Source: Crocodylus rhombifer
Taxonomy: Eukaryota; Chordata; Crocodylia; Crocodylidae
Direction: 5' to 3'
Assembly: GCA_038503035.1 (NCBI GenBank)
Contig: JAVSML010000979.1
Span: 62,001 to 126,000, forward strand
Length of the DNA: 64,000 nt
Part shown: piece by piece, positions 1-9,541 of the stretch
How positions within the stretch are numbered: the first letter of the stretch is position 1
Layout: each line of letters begins with the position of its first letter
Program-made: the position numbers and the translations under genes
Notes under the pieces: generated by a model
What the model was told of the DNA's origin: nothing
What the model saw: only the letters and a program-made list of their open reading frames with translations
The model's database searches: none

Positions 1-538
1 GAAAGAGGTCACCTCTGTGACTCAGGGAGGAGGGTCTTTCCCCCTTGGAGATGGAGTCCTGTTTTCTGGCTTCTATTCCTAAGAAGTTTGTTTGCATTTT
101 AACCAATAGTTATTTAATATCAAATTCATGTACCCTGTGTATCTGGAGTCATGCCATTTTAAATCATAGCACTATTCTGGATTACATATTAGTCATGGGG
201 TAGGATCACTTAAAGCAGTTGCATTTGTGTAAGTGAAAGGGGACTCTTGTCTGTAGTCCACAAGGTAATTTAAAAACACACAGATTGCCAATCATTAGCA
301 TGTCCAGTCCACCCTTTCATATGAATTGGATGGGTGGTGAAAGATATCACAGGAGAGGTGTTTTGTTTTGTTTTTTTCCCGAGAGAGATTTGAAAGTAGG
401 GATGTGCCCAAACACTGTCTAGTTGTGGTTTTTGGTCATCTACAACATCAAGGCTTGTACATCATTTTTCTATGTCTATGGAGTGTAAATGAAGTTAGAT
501 GCCTCCGAGGTAGAACTAAATCATTCTGTGCACACGTA
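1..538. other. Gene-free AT-rich sequence
   Basis: No coding frame, RNA gene or repeat family that I recognise. The short open frames here have no family resemblance and overlap the edge of the next repeat. Confidence 0.5.
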
Positions 539-1154
539 GGCCATGTCCACATAAGCAGTGGCATGCTTTTGCAGCTGCACAAATAGCACCGTGGTGCATG
601 CCCCTGCTCATGTGTTTTGCACAGCATGCCTCAGCATGGGGGTAGCCAGCAGACAGACCCTGTGCCCCCAGGCAGTGGTACATGGAGATGGGGGAACAGG
701 AAGCCCCAGCCCATGGATTCCTGCTTCCCATCTCCATGCACTGCAAAGTCCCTATGCTGAGGCATCCTGGACCCCAGCCAGCCACTTCCCAGCTGTCTGT
801 GGTGCAGTGTGCCTCGAGATGAAGAAGCAAGCTGGTGGGGTGCAGTGTGCCTTGAGATGGGGGCTCCACATACCACAGCACAGGGGGCAGACAGCCCAGG
901 GCAGCTTGCTCCAGTGTCTCCATGCACTGTGGAGCCCCCACCTTGAGCCAACCTGTACCCCAGCCAGCCACTCTACAGCCATCTAGGGAACAGTGTGCCT
1001 CAAGATAGGGGAAATCCCAGTAGCAAATTTTCCCCCAGCTCTGCTAATTAGCAGCACAGTGCACAGTTTAATATGCAAAAGGTGCAGTTTGTGGCACTGC
1101 AAAGAGGGTTGCAGTGCCACAAATTGCATGTGCCTGCGTGTTTGGATCCAGCCA
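539..1154. repeat. GC-rich foldback / MITE-like element (about 615 bp)
   Basis: The two ends are inverted copies. The left end starts GGCCATGTCCACATAAGCAG and the right end reads, on the other strand, GGCTGGATCCAAACACGCAG. Inside are two strong hairpins. One has arms CATGGAGATGGG (681-692) and CCCATCTCCATG (727-738). The other has a perfect 14-bp stem at 1088-1101 and 1110-1123. A module starting near CAGTGTGCCTYRAGAT recurs three times at about 805, 845 and 987. The element is much richer in GC than its flanks. Overlapping open frames on both strands look like products of GC content, not genes. The family is not identified; a non-autonomous DNA transposon is the likely class. Confidence 0.6.
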
Positions 1155-2576
1155 TAGTAAGATAAACTGACATATATTAAAAATGTAGTCACACAATATA
1201 GTCATCTTGACATGACTTGAGCCATTATACAAGGTGAAGTAGAGTGCCATTATGCAACTCGGGGCTTATCTATATCAATCACCAGTCGGTCTAATGCATG
1301 AGTGGGCCATGCTCACCACAATCTTCCATGAATATGAATGCATGCTAAACAAACCCTTAGACCCCTAAATTTTCAAAAATATAATGTAGAGAAATAGAAC
1401 CATGCCCATAGGTGTGCATAAGCATAATTTGATGCAGAAATAGAGCATCTAATTGTATACTAGGTATAATGAGTCCTGAAAACTTTTTTTGAAAAGATCT
1501 AGTGATTAGTTTGACTCCAGTTGTGGTTCTAAGACGTACAGTAGCTGCTACTTTAAAAAAGATTACCTGATCAGGCAGCCCATATATTGTGACAGGATAA
1601 TTTACTTTTGTCAGTGGCAAGAACTGTGAATTGCCTTAAAATATTGGAAAAAAATAAAACTGCTTCTTAGGTTCTCCTGCTTCTCTGTGGCTCACTGGCC
1701 AGATTCAAAGCCAGAAACCTCTAAGGCAATATCTGTTTAGTAATGATAATCAACTAGCCCTTTAGACAGAGATTTTAAAATGAGAAGAACTCATACTCTG
1801 GGAAATGTTACTTAAAATGCTACACAGAGATTGCACTCTTTAAAAACAAACTAAACACCCAAATCCTGTCAATTTCTGGGTCCTGACTTCAGAGTTAAAA
1901 TTTTTTATCCATGCTTGATGAGCATGAGTTACCATTTCACTAAACACTAGGGGTTTTCATAGACCTAAGGCTTGATGTCAAATGCTTGAAAAGTGACACT
2001 GGATTTGGCTTAGTACTGTGACTTTCTAAAATCTAGCTGGAGTTCATTTCATTAGTAAACTTGTAATGCCTAGTCTTGCTCCCAAAGGTGCCTGATGTAA
2101 TTCCTGTTCATTTCAGTGGTGCAGTTCAATTCCACAGCATGAGTGGATCTATGATTTTGAAAAGGGGGGTGCATATAGTGTGGTGCATCATCACATATAA
2201 CTTTTCTCCAGTTAAAAAGAAACCAGAGTTATACTAATATGCTAGGGGCCTAGGGCTACAGTATTCAGTTCAAGACCAAAGCAAAAACAAACCTAACTTT
2301 ATTGGAATGTATGTTAATTTGCTATATCAACTATAATGTATAAAATACTACAAACTAGGCAGAATAATCAGAGGATATTGTTTCATTAGTTTTGTAATCA
2401 TTCTAGCTAGAGTTAAACAGTCTGTGGAGCTGTGAAATAGGAGCTCCATTAACAGGAACCACTAACAGACAGTAAATTGGCCAAGAAAAGGTAGTTTGAT
2501 AAGTGGAACCAAGAGAAGGTTAACACCTGTGGAATGAAGAGTTTTGAAACAATCAAATTAAAATGAGTCATGAAGT
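1155..2576. other. Gene-free AT-rich sequence
   Basis: Ordinary AT-rich non-coding sequence between the foldback element and the CR1 3' end. No coding signal and no repeat that I can name. Confidence 0.5.
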
Positions 2577-5240
2577 TTCATAGTTTCATAGTAGCTAGAG
2601 TCGGAAGGGACCTAGGTAGATCATCTAGTCCGACCCCCTGCCTGAGCAGGAAAGAGCACCGGGGTCAGATGACCCCGGCAAGGTGCTCATCTAACTTCCT
2701 TTTAAAAATCCCCAGGCTAGGAGCCTGCACCACTTCCCCTGGAAGCTGGTTCCAGGCCCTAGCCGCCCTGACTGTGAAGTAGCGCCTCCTAATATCTAAT
2801 CTAAATTTACCCTCTGCCAGCTTATGACCGTTATTCCTGGTCACTCCTGGCAGCGCACGGGGGAACAGGGACTCCCCCAATACCTGCTGATCCCCCCTGA
2901 CCAGTTTGTAGCAGGCCACAAGGTCCCCCCTTAACCTTCTCTTGTGGAGGCTAAACAGGTTCAGGTCCCTTAGCCTCTCCTCATAAGGCCTGCCCTGCTG
3001 ACCCCTGATCATACGAGTGGCCCTCCTCTGAACTCTTTCCATATCGTCCACGTCCCTCTTGAAGTGTGGCGCCCAGAACTGGACGCAGTACTCCAGCTGC
3101 GGCCTGACCAGTGCCACATAGAGGGGGAGGATCACCTCCCTGGACCTGCTCGAGATGCATCTGTGGATGCATGACAGGGTACGGTTGGCCTTCTTGACTG
3201 CCTCCCCACACTGCCGGCCCATGTTCATCGTGGAGTCAATGACGACTCCAAGATCCTTTTCCGTCTCCATGCTGGCAAGAGGGGAGTTCCCCAACCTGTA
3301 AGTGTGGTGCCGGTTCTTCCTCCCCATGTGCAACACCTTGCACTTATCAGTGTTAAACCCCATCCTATTCTCATCCGCCCACCGTTGCAACCTGTCAAGG
3401 TCAGCTTGTAGCCTATTGCACCCTTCTAGTGCACCCACATCCCCCCACATCTTAGTGTCATCAGCAAACTTGAACAGGGTGCTTTCTACCCCGTCATCCA
3501 AGTCACTGATGAAGATGTTGAACAGTGCGGGCCCGAGGACCGAGCCCTGCAGAACCCCACTGCCCACGTCCTTCCAGGTCGAGAAGAACCCATCCACTAC
3601 CACCCTCTGGGTGCGGCCCTCCAACCAGTTGGCGACCCATTTGACCGTGTGGGCATCGACACCACAGTCTCCCAGCTTTTTGATGAGGACAGGGTGAGAG
3701 ACAGTGTCGAAAGCCTTCCGGAAGTCCAAAAAGACTACATCCACAGCAACCCCTGCGTCTAATGATTTGGTGACCTGATCGTAAAAGGCCACCAGGTTGG
3801 TCTGACAAGACCTGCCACTGATGAACCCATGTTGGTTGCCCCTGAGCATGCATTCCCCGGCAAGGCCCTCCTGGATGTGTGCCAGGATAATTTTTTCAAA
3901 AAGCTTACCCGGAATTGAGGTAAGACTAACTGGCCTGTAATTTCCCGGGTCCTCTTTTTTTCCCTTTTTGAAGATAGGGACCACATTGGCCCTCTTCCAG
4001 TCCTCCGGCACCTCGCCAGAGCACCACGAGTGCTCATAGAGCCGTGCCAGGGGTCCCGCAATGACGTTGGCCAGTTCCTGTAGAACCCTAGGGTGAAGAT
4101 CATCCGGACCAGCGGACTTGAACACGTCCAGCCTCTCCAGAAGTACCCTAACTAACTCCTTGCTAACCCCTGGCCCAGGCGTGTCTCTCTCGGGGCCCGA
4201 GGGGGGCCCAGCAGGGAGGTGGCTGAACTGGTCCCTACTTAGGAAGACAGAGGCAAAGAAATCGTTAAATATGTTAGCTCTGTCATCTGGCGTGATGACT
4301 AAGTTGCCCATCGTGTCCTGCAGGGGCCCCACATTACCCGGGACCCTCTTTTTACCCCCTATGTATTTGAAGAAGGACTTCTTATTGTCCTTAATCCGGG
4401 AAGCTAGTCCTATCTCCATCTCTGCCTTGGCCCTCCTGACTGCCCCCCTACATCCTCGGGCGACTGTAACATAGTCCTTCTTGGTGATGACCCCATCTCT
4501 CCATTGGGTATATGCCTCCCTTTTAGCAAGGAGACATTCCCGGATGCTCTTAGTGAGCCATGGGGGTTTATGTGCCCTCCTGCTCCCTTTGACCCTTGTT
4601 GGGATTACCTCCCTTTGGGCATGGAGGATCGTCTCCTTAAGGAGCAACCACTCACCTTCAACATCTGATTCCCTTCCCCTCTGGGTCCTCAGCGCATCCC
4701 CAACGATCCTCCTTAGCTTGTTGAAGTCAGCCCTCCTAAAGTCTAGGGCTGTTGCCTTGCTGCAGCCCTTTGCCACCTTACGCTGGATGGTGAATTCCAG
4801 CAAGCGATGATCACTGTCTCCCAGGTGGCCCATCACCCGCAGCCCCCTCACCAGGTCATCACCCGTGGCCAGCACCAGGTCCAACAAGGCGTCTCCCCTG
4901 GTGGGTCTGTGCACCTCCTGGGTTAGATGGAGGTCCTGCACTCTGGCTAAGAACCGACGTGAACGATCAGACTTGGCTGACTGCTCCTCCCAGCAGATGT
5001 CTGGGAAGTTCAGGTCCCCCATGATGACCACATCCTTAGCCCTCACTGCCTCTGTAAGCTGACCTAAGAATTCCTGGTCGAGCTCTTCTCCCTGGTTGGG
5101 AGGTCTATAGTAAACTCCCACCGTTAAGTCTCTCTCCCCTGGACTGCCTTTTACTCTAACCCAGAGCACCTCAGAGTGCCCCCCCTCCACCCCCTTGCTA
5201 ATTAACGAGGAAGTATATTCCTCCTTGATGTAGAAGTGAA
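2577..5240 (-). mobile_element. CR1 LINE, 5'-truncated, young-looking copy (copy A)
   Basis: A LINE of the CR1 clade lying on the minus strand. Its 3' end is at 2577-2600 and is made of short TTTCATAG-type repeats, not poly(A), which is typical of CR1. Just past the stop codon, a perfect palindrome at 2659-2678 (9-bp arms, 2-nt loop) forms the 3'-UTR hairpin. CR1 similarity stops near 5235-5240, inside the endonuclease domain, so the copy is 5'-truncated and has no ORF1 or promoter. The rest of ORF2 is open. The RT part is closest in wording to copies J and L in this window, and the lack of frameshifts makes it the youngest of the three. Confidence 0.93.
2665..5190 (-). CDS. CR1 ORF2 remnant: partial endonuclease plus complete reverse transcriptase
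   Basis: An open frame of 841 codons with no frameshift or stop. It begins at an internal GTG, not a real start; the frame stays open upstream to 5247. It would encode the LINE enzyme that nicks target DNA and primes reverse transcription there. Visible parts: the C-terminal part of the APE-type endonuclease (VGVYYRPPNQ near 24-33, GDLNFPDICW 58-67, GDSDH 124-128), a linker, then RT with NYRPVSLTSIPGK (417-429), LDFRKAFDT (488-496, motif A Asp), QGSVLGP (548-554, motif B) and FADD (575-578, catalytic motif C). The CR1 C-terminal region follows (LEYCVQFWAPHFK near 699-711, RPYEERLRDLNLFSLHKRRLRGDL near 734-757). The endonuclease N-terminus, including the TETWW segment seen in copy B, is missing, so this copy cannot be a complete enzyme. 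It has no promoter of its own; any transcription would be read-through. Confidence 0.9.
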   Translation of the reverse strand: MEGGHSEVLWVRVKGSPGERDLTVGVYYRPPNQGEELDQEFLGQLTEAVRAKDVVIMGDLNFPDICWEEQSAKSDRSRRFLARVQDLHLTQEVHRPTRGDALLDLVLATGDDLVRGLRVMGHLGDSDHRLLEFTIQRKVAKGCSKATALDFRRADFNKLRRIVGDALRTQRGRESDVEGEWLLLKETILHAQREVIPTRVKGSRRAHKPPWLTKSIRECLLAKREAYTQWRDGVITKKDYVTVARGCRGAVRRAKAEMEIGLASRIKDNKKSFFKYIGGKKRVPGNVGPLQDTMGNLVITPDDRANIFNDFFASVFLSRDQFSHLPAGPPSGPERDTPGPGVSKELVRVLLERLDVFKSAGPDDLHPRVLQELANVIAGPLARLYEHSWCSGEVPEDWKRANVVPIFKKGKKEDPGNYRPVSLTSIPGKLFEKIILAHIQEGLAGECMLRGNQHGFISGRSCQTNLVAFYDQVTKSLDAGVAVDVVFLDFRKAFDTVSHPVLIKKLGDCGVDAHTVKWVANWLEGRTQRVVVDGFFSTWKDVGSGVLQGSVLGPALFNIFISDLDDGVESTLFKFADDTKMWGDVGALEGCNRLQADLDRLQRWADENRMGFNTDKCKVLHMGRKNRHHTYRLGNSPLASMETEKDLGVVIDSTMNMGRQCGEAVKKANRTLSCIHRCISSRSREVILPLYVALVRPQLEYCVQFWAPHFKRDVDDMERVQRRATRMIRGQQGRPYEERLRDLNLFSLHKRRLRGDLVACYKLVRGDQQVLGESLFPRALPGVTRNNGHKLAEGKFRLDIRRRYFTVRAARAWNQLPGEVVQAPSLGIFKRKLDEHLAGVI

Positions 5241-5463
5241 TTAACGCTCACACTGCTGCCTGAATAGAAATGCTGTTGCCACTCCTGGCTGGTGGTTTTT
5301 AAAACTTTGTATGGACCAGGAATCAAACAGGGGTGCAACTGCATCATTGTACCCTTCTGAATCTGCCCCTGCTCCTCAGGCATCACCATGACTATGATAA
5401 AGGTTTTTTTCTGAGAATAGTTTAATGCTTATGTCTGTTCCTAATTCACATACATTGGACCAG
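5241..5463. other. Short gene-free spacer
   Basis: Unique-looking sequence between the truncated CR1 5' end and a foldback relic. Confidence 0.4.
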
Positions 5464-5627
5464 AGAACCTGGCTTTCTCTAATAAAAAAAATAATCAGAT
5501 TTTAAGATAGTAGTGGTATTTTATTTTTGATCACGGAAAAATGTAGATTTTGGGTTATTTCATTAAACCCAAAAATTGAGGTGTTTTTTTTTTTGTTTTT
5601 TTTTTTTAACTGAGAAAACCAGAAATT
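5464..5627. repeat. Decayed copy of the long-arm foldback family (copy H1)
   Basis: The right arm is intact in outline: an ATTTTATTTTTGATCACGG-like start, TGTAGATTTTGGGTTA, a T-rich run, then AACTGAGAAAACCAGAAATT. The left arm is reduced to CCTGGCTTTCTCTAATAAAA. Other copies in the window (about 6.2, 23.6, 41.7, 52.3 and 57.5 kb) show both features in inverted pairs. Confidence 0.65.
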
Positions 5628-6157
5628 AAAAATAAGTTGGCCAATTTGAAAATTTAACAGAAACATGTAAGCAAGTGATTTTTGTACCATGGATAGTAGC
5701 AGGTGGGCTGGTGCTGGTGACTGGTGTGGCCATCTGGGGCTAGTGTCCTATTTTCTCACCCCTAGCTACACTATATTTTTGAAGACTGTAATATATACAT
5801 TTCCTCATCTAGGTGGTTTTTTCATGTCAGAACATTTGATAGACATTTCAGATTGAATTTGGATCATCCACTGATCAGGTTTTGCACTTCATTATAAGCA
5901 AAATTAAGATTATGAAAATAAGTTTTTCAAAATTTCACATTTGAAAATTATTTTTTGATGCATGAGCATTTTCAGGTGCATTACTACAAAAGGACACATT
6001 CACAGCAGTGGAGAAATAATCGCACAAGTCCCCCCAAACTGTGATTTTGCTGATGATGCTGGCCTTAATTTCTTTGTTTTTAATTTCTTTTTAAACAAGC
6101 ACTTCATACCATCTCTTAAGCTGTCCCTCACAACTAGGAAAATCTCTTCATGAAACA
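5628..6157. other. Gene-free AT-rich sequence
   Basis: Nothing recognisable apart from the edges of the two foldback copies on either side. Confidence 0.4.
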
Positions 6158-6640
6158 AAGATCTTGGTTTTCTCTGTAAATCCCCAATGTTCGGCTTAAA
6201 AGTAACCCCAAATCCACATTTTTCCATGATTATAATGAAACACTACTCATATATAGAATATATATATGACGATCTATATTCTATATATGAGTAGTGTTTC
6301 ATTTTAATCATGAGAAAACATGGATTTGGGGTTGTGGCAGGAAGCCACCTTTGTTTCTCCCCAAAATCTCTGCTCTGTGACAATTTGATTAGGATGGGCC
6401 CAGCAGAGGAGACACACCTTTACCCTCTCTCTTCAGGTAACCTGAGCTGGCTACATTCCTGAGGGAGGGGGGAAACCTGCTCCCTCTGCCTATGTGACTG
6501 GTCTCAGCTACCTGGGTGAGGGGCTTCTACCTGGTGGGCTAGAGTCTGCCCGGCAACTAGTGATGTATTTCAAATTGGTTGGCCAATGGCCAACAGGTGC
6601 TGGCCTCCTTTGGACCAGGTGAATGAGGTCACAGGGGCTA

Positions 6641-6646
6641 TATAAA
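6641..6646 (+). promoter_or_regulatory. TATA box of the solo LTR
   Basis: TATAAA in the context GGGGCTATATAAATTAAG, about 308 bp into the LTR. This is the expected U3 position. Activity is unknown. Confidence 0.6.
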
Positions 6647-6953
6647 TTAAGACTGCCTAGGAGGAGGGGGCAGCAGCCATGTGGGGGACTTAGACTTAGA
6701 CAGGAGCTTTACCATCTGAAACTGGCTCTCTCCCCCATAGCTCATGAGCTAGGAACAGCCTGCCTCCAGAGGGAATCTCCAACAGCTTCTGGATGATGCT
6801 TGTGAGTAAGCTACTCAAGATCTGGTTAGATATCTAGGTGGCAGTAACTCAGATGCGTGATCAAAAGGCTACCTCAGCCAGACTGCTGTGATCTATGGGA
6901 TTTCTATAATATTGCTCTATCTTATACCCTACTTTCACCCTACCCCTGTAATC

Positions 6954-6959
6954 AATAAA
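6954..6959 (+). other. Polyadenylation signal of the solo LTR
   Basis: AATAAA in the context TAATCAATAAAGTTCTCC, followed within 40 bp by a GT-rich stretch (TGTGACTGGTGTGGG). This matches the R/U5 border of an LTR. Confidence 0.6.
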
Positions 6960-7390
6960 GTTCTCCTTTGTGACTGGTGTGGGAGACTTATTGAGGGGTG
7001 GGTCTAAATTATGCCTAAGAGGCCCCTTACGTCTGCAGACTAAGGGAGACATTCCTTTTTAGCCCCCGATTTGACTCAAGTGCCTGTACTGGGCTGAGTA
7101 CCCATAGGACTATTAGGGCTGTGTTTCCCCGGGGACACAAGGCCAAGAGAGTCCCTTCTTGGGGTGGTGGCAGCTTATGTTACCCCCAGGCTAGCAAGTG
7201 TGCTCCAGGAAGGGGATCAGCCGGATGCGAGGCACCCCTAGGGAGACCCTCAGAGCCTGGAAGGTGATGGGGCGCAGTGAGGTGGATCGCTCAACACAGG
7301 AGTGCCCCCTACTGGCCTGCTACATGGGTTACTTTTTAATCTGAAAATTCTGGGAAAACCGAAAAATCAGAGAAAACCAGTATCCCTGCC

Positions 7391-9235
7391 ATGAATCTAT
7401 GTGAGACTATCCAGTTATCTTTCTTCAAACATTTCCTTAATACTACTCTCTACTTTGCCTGGAAAAACAAAAATCCAAACTTTTATTCAGGTCACTGTTA
7501 TGAGATCCCTTCTAGTTCTATTTTTGTATGGGTTTAAAGGTCTGTGCTGAGTGTGTTTCTTATTTGTATTTCATTTTCCTCCCTGGATTTCTCCATCTGT
7601 ATGTATCTATCTGTTTATGTTTAGTTTATAAGCTCTCTGGGACAGCAAACACACTTTTTTTCTGTTTGTACAAAACCTAGAACAACTTGGCCTTAGTCTA
7701 CCATTTTTGCTTCTAAGTGCTATGGCAGTACAGATAACAAAGTCATTATTTTTTAAAGATGATCATACATAAAAATGGCTGTGGAAAACTTAGGGCTGTG
7801 TATTTTTATCTCATAAATCAGAGATGCTCTACTTGTCTATTTCTCCTGGCATAGTGAGAGAATGAGTTTCATCCTTTGTTCTGACTTTTTCATTGCAAAC
7901 CTGTTTGCATGTAATTCTTCTGAGCAATAACCTTCTTGGAAGTGATTTTTCTTTTTAAAACTTGATTATGTTAAATCTGACTCAAAGGCTGATTAGAAGC
8001 AGTAGCATGTATTCCTTCCACCTGATCCCAAATGATGCATAACTTTTGGATGGTCACATGGGTGACTGGCGCCTCTCGAGTCTGGGTCAGGGACAGGGCT
8101 GGTGAGAACCCACAGAAGAAAAAACCTTTCTTCTGGATTGCCATATATACAGATTTGAATGTTAGCCTTGACCTTAAAACACAGTAGGTTCTCTAGAAAA
8201 TTAGTTCCTTAGCTACACCTACTTACACACACTGCCAGGCAACTGGCCTCCTTACAAGCTGGGTGTACCCTTCCATCTATACCCCAGTATCATTTAAACA
8301 CTGATTCAAGGATACACAGAATATCCAAGTCTGCAAGACATCTATTTTCTTCAGTAAGCACTTCTTCTTACTACCACATTCATGGCATTTTTTTAAATGG
8401 ATGACACCTGTTGAAACTTGTGTGCTGAAGAAAACATGAACCAGCAGAAAAAAAGTAAAAGCAGAGTTTTCTGGCCCTGTTAACTTCCATAAACACCAGA
8501 TGTATTGCATCTAGAATCTGGAAAAGTCATCATGTCCTCATAAGTTCCATAATAAATGCAGCACAAGTGTACAGCCTTCAGGCAATTTATCTGAAGGTGA
8601 TCCTGTGCCAGAAAAAGGATGGCATACAGAAAATGAATCTTTCAGTCCATTAAATAAATTCTTGACTACACCAGTGGGCAAATAGTAAAAAATTCAGACT
8701 AGGCAAATGAAGAATATTGGAAGGCTTATGAGCAGCAAAGGGATAAAGAAGTATTTACCTAATTGTACAGTCCCTTTCAAGGACTGTGTGTGGTGTTCAG
8801 ATCATAGTCTCCCTCCCTTCCCACTCCTAATTTCAGGCATGTCTATGGGTAAAGGTATCTTAAGTGTTTGATAAAATTGCCTGTGGATCTGTCTCTTGAC
8901 AACTTTCATTAGGAATGAATTAAATTGCAGGTACTGTTAAACTGCTTATACAAACCATATCCTGTAGGTACTGACTTATTTTTTAAAGGTTCAGAAATTA
9001 ACAGCAAAAGTTTAGTCCATTGATTTTTCAGTTTCAGTGGTTTGCTTAATACAACATTTAAAGGAAGGCAAAGATAAATAAAATATCAACTTTTTAATCT
9101 TTATATTCAAAGAACTCGGGTAATTATTTTCATCCTTAACTTTTACATATTTCTTTATCACCTTTAAGATGAAGGATATATGTTTTCAGTCCCCTCAACG
9201 CAAATATCTACTACCAACATTACGCATTATATCGA
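7391..9235. other. Gene-free AT-rich sequence
   Basis: About 1.8 kb with no supported coding region or named repeat. The open frame on the minus strand at 8277-8510 has no recognisable features. Confidence 0.5.
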
Positions 9236-9541
9236 GGAACCTACCTAAATAGTGATGGAAGTGCACTGTGCAGTGGTGCCCTTAATTTTGTTCTTTTCAC
9301 TGCACTCCCCCTGTGCTGCTAATTGACAGAAGGGCCTTGGCATCCCCACTACTTGCTCCCGATCAGCCAGGAGGCAAAAAGCATAGCATATTTAAAACTG
9401 CAGTTTTTGCCTCTTGGTCAATGAACAGCGAGCAGCAACTAGTGCCTCTCAGCCAATCTGTGGCAGGGTGGGGGGCATGCTTAAAGCAAGATTAAAGGAG
9501 CCACTGAACAGTGAACTTCCATCATGATTTAGGTAGATTCC
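9236..9541. repeat. MITE-like element with about 41-bp terminal inverted repeats
   Basis: The left end GGAACCTACCTAAATAGTGA, continuing to GTGCAGTGG, is matched by the right end, which on the opposite strand reads GGAATCTACCTAAATCATGA, continuing to GTTCAGTGG. The centre is moderately GC-rich. No transposase is present. A target duplication is not clear. Confidence 0.7.

Larger units (their letters stand above)
6333..7324 (+). mobile_element. Solo LTR of an endogenous retrovirus-like element
   Basis: The 992-bp unit begins TGTGGCAGG and ends CCTGCTACA, an imperfect inverted TG...CA pair. It is flanked by 5-bp target duplications, GGGGT (6328-6332, one substitution) and TGGGT (7325-7329). Comparison with other foldback copies shows the intact target was TTTTGGGTTA. 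A TATA box and an AATAAA signal about 310 bp apart fit a U3-R-U5 layout on the plus strand. No internal retroviral sequence or second LTR is present, so it is a solo LTR left by recombination. The ERV class is not determined; 5-bp duplications occur in several classes. Confidence 0.88.
6158..7390. repeat. Long-arm foldback element split by an LTR (copy H2)
   Basis: The left arm starts AGATCTTGGTTTTCTCTG and runs to ATGATTATAATGAAAC. The loop is an AT-rich palindrome (about 6241-6300). The right arm starts GTTTCATTTTAATCATGAG and breaks off after TGGATTT at 6327. It resumes at 7325 with TGGGTTACTTTTTAAT and ends at CCAGTATCCCTGCC. Removing the 992-bp LTR and one 5-bp duplication leaves an element of about 236 bp, close to the 201-221 bp of the intact copies at 23.6 and 41.7 kb. 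Confidence 0.85.

Noticed and set aside
516..986. Overlapping frames of 142-151 codons on both strands
   Set aside because: They lie in a GC-rich foldback element with internal repeats, and both strands are open, which indicates composition, not coding.
3302..4810. Plus-strand frames of 109-131 codons opposite the CR1 ORF2
   Set aside because: These are antisense shadows of the CR1 frame with no independent support.
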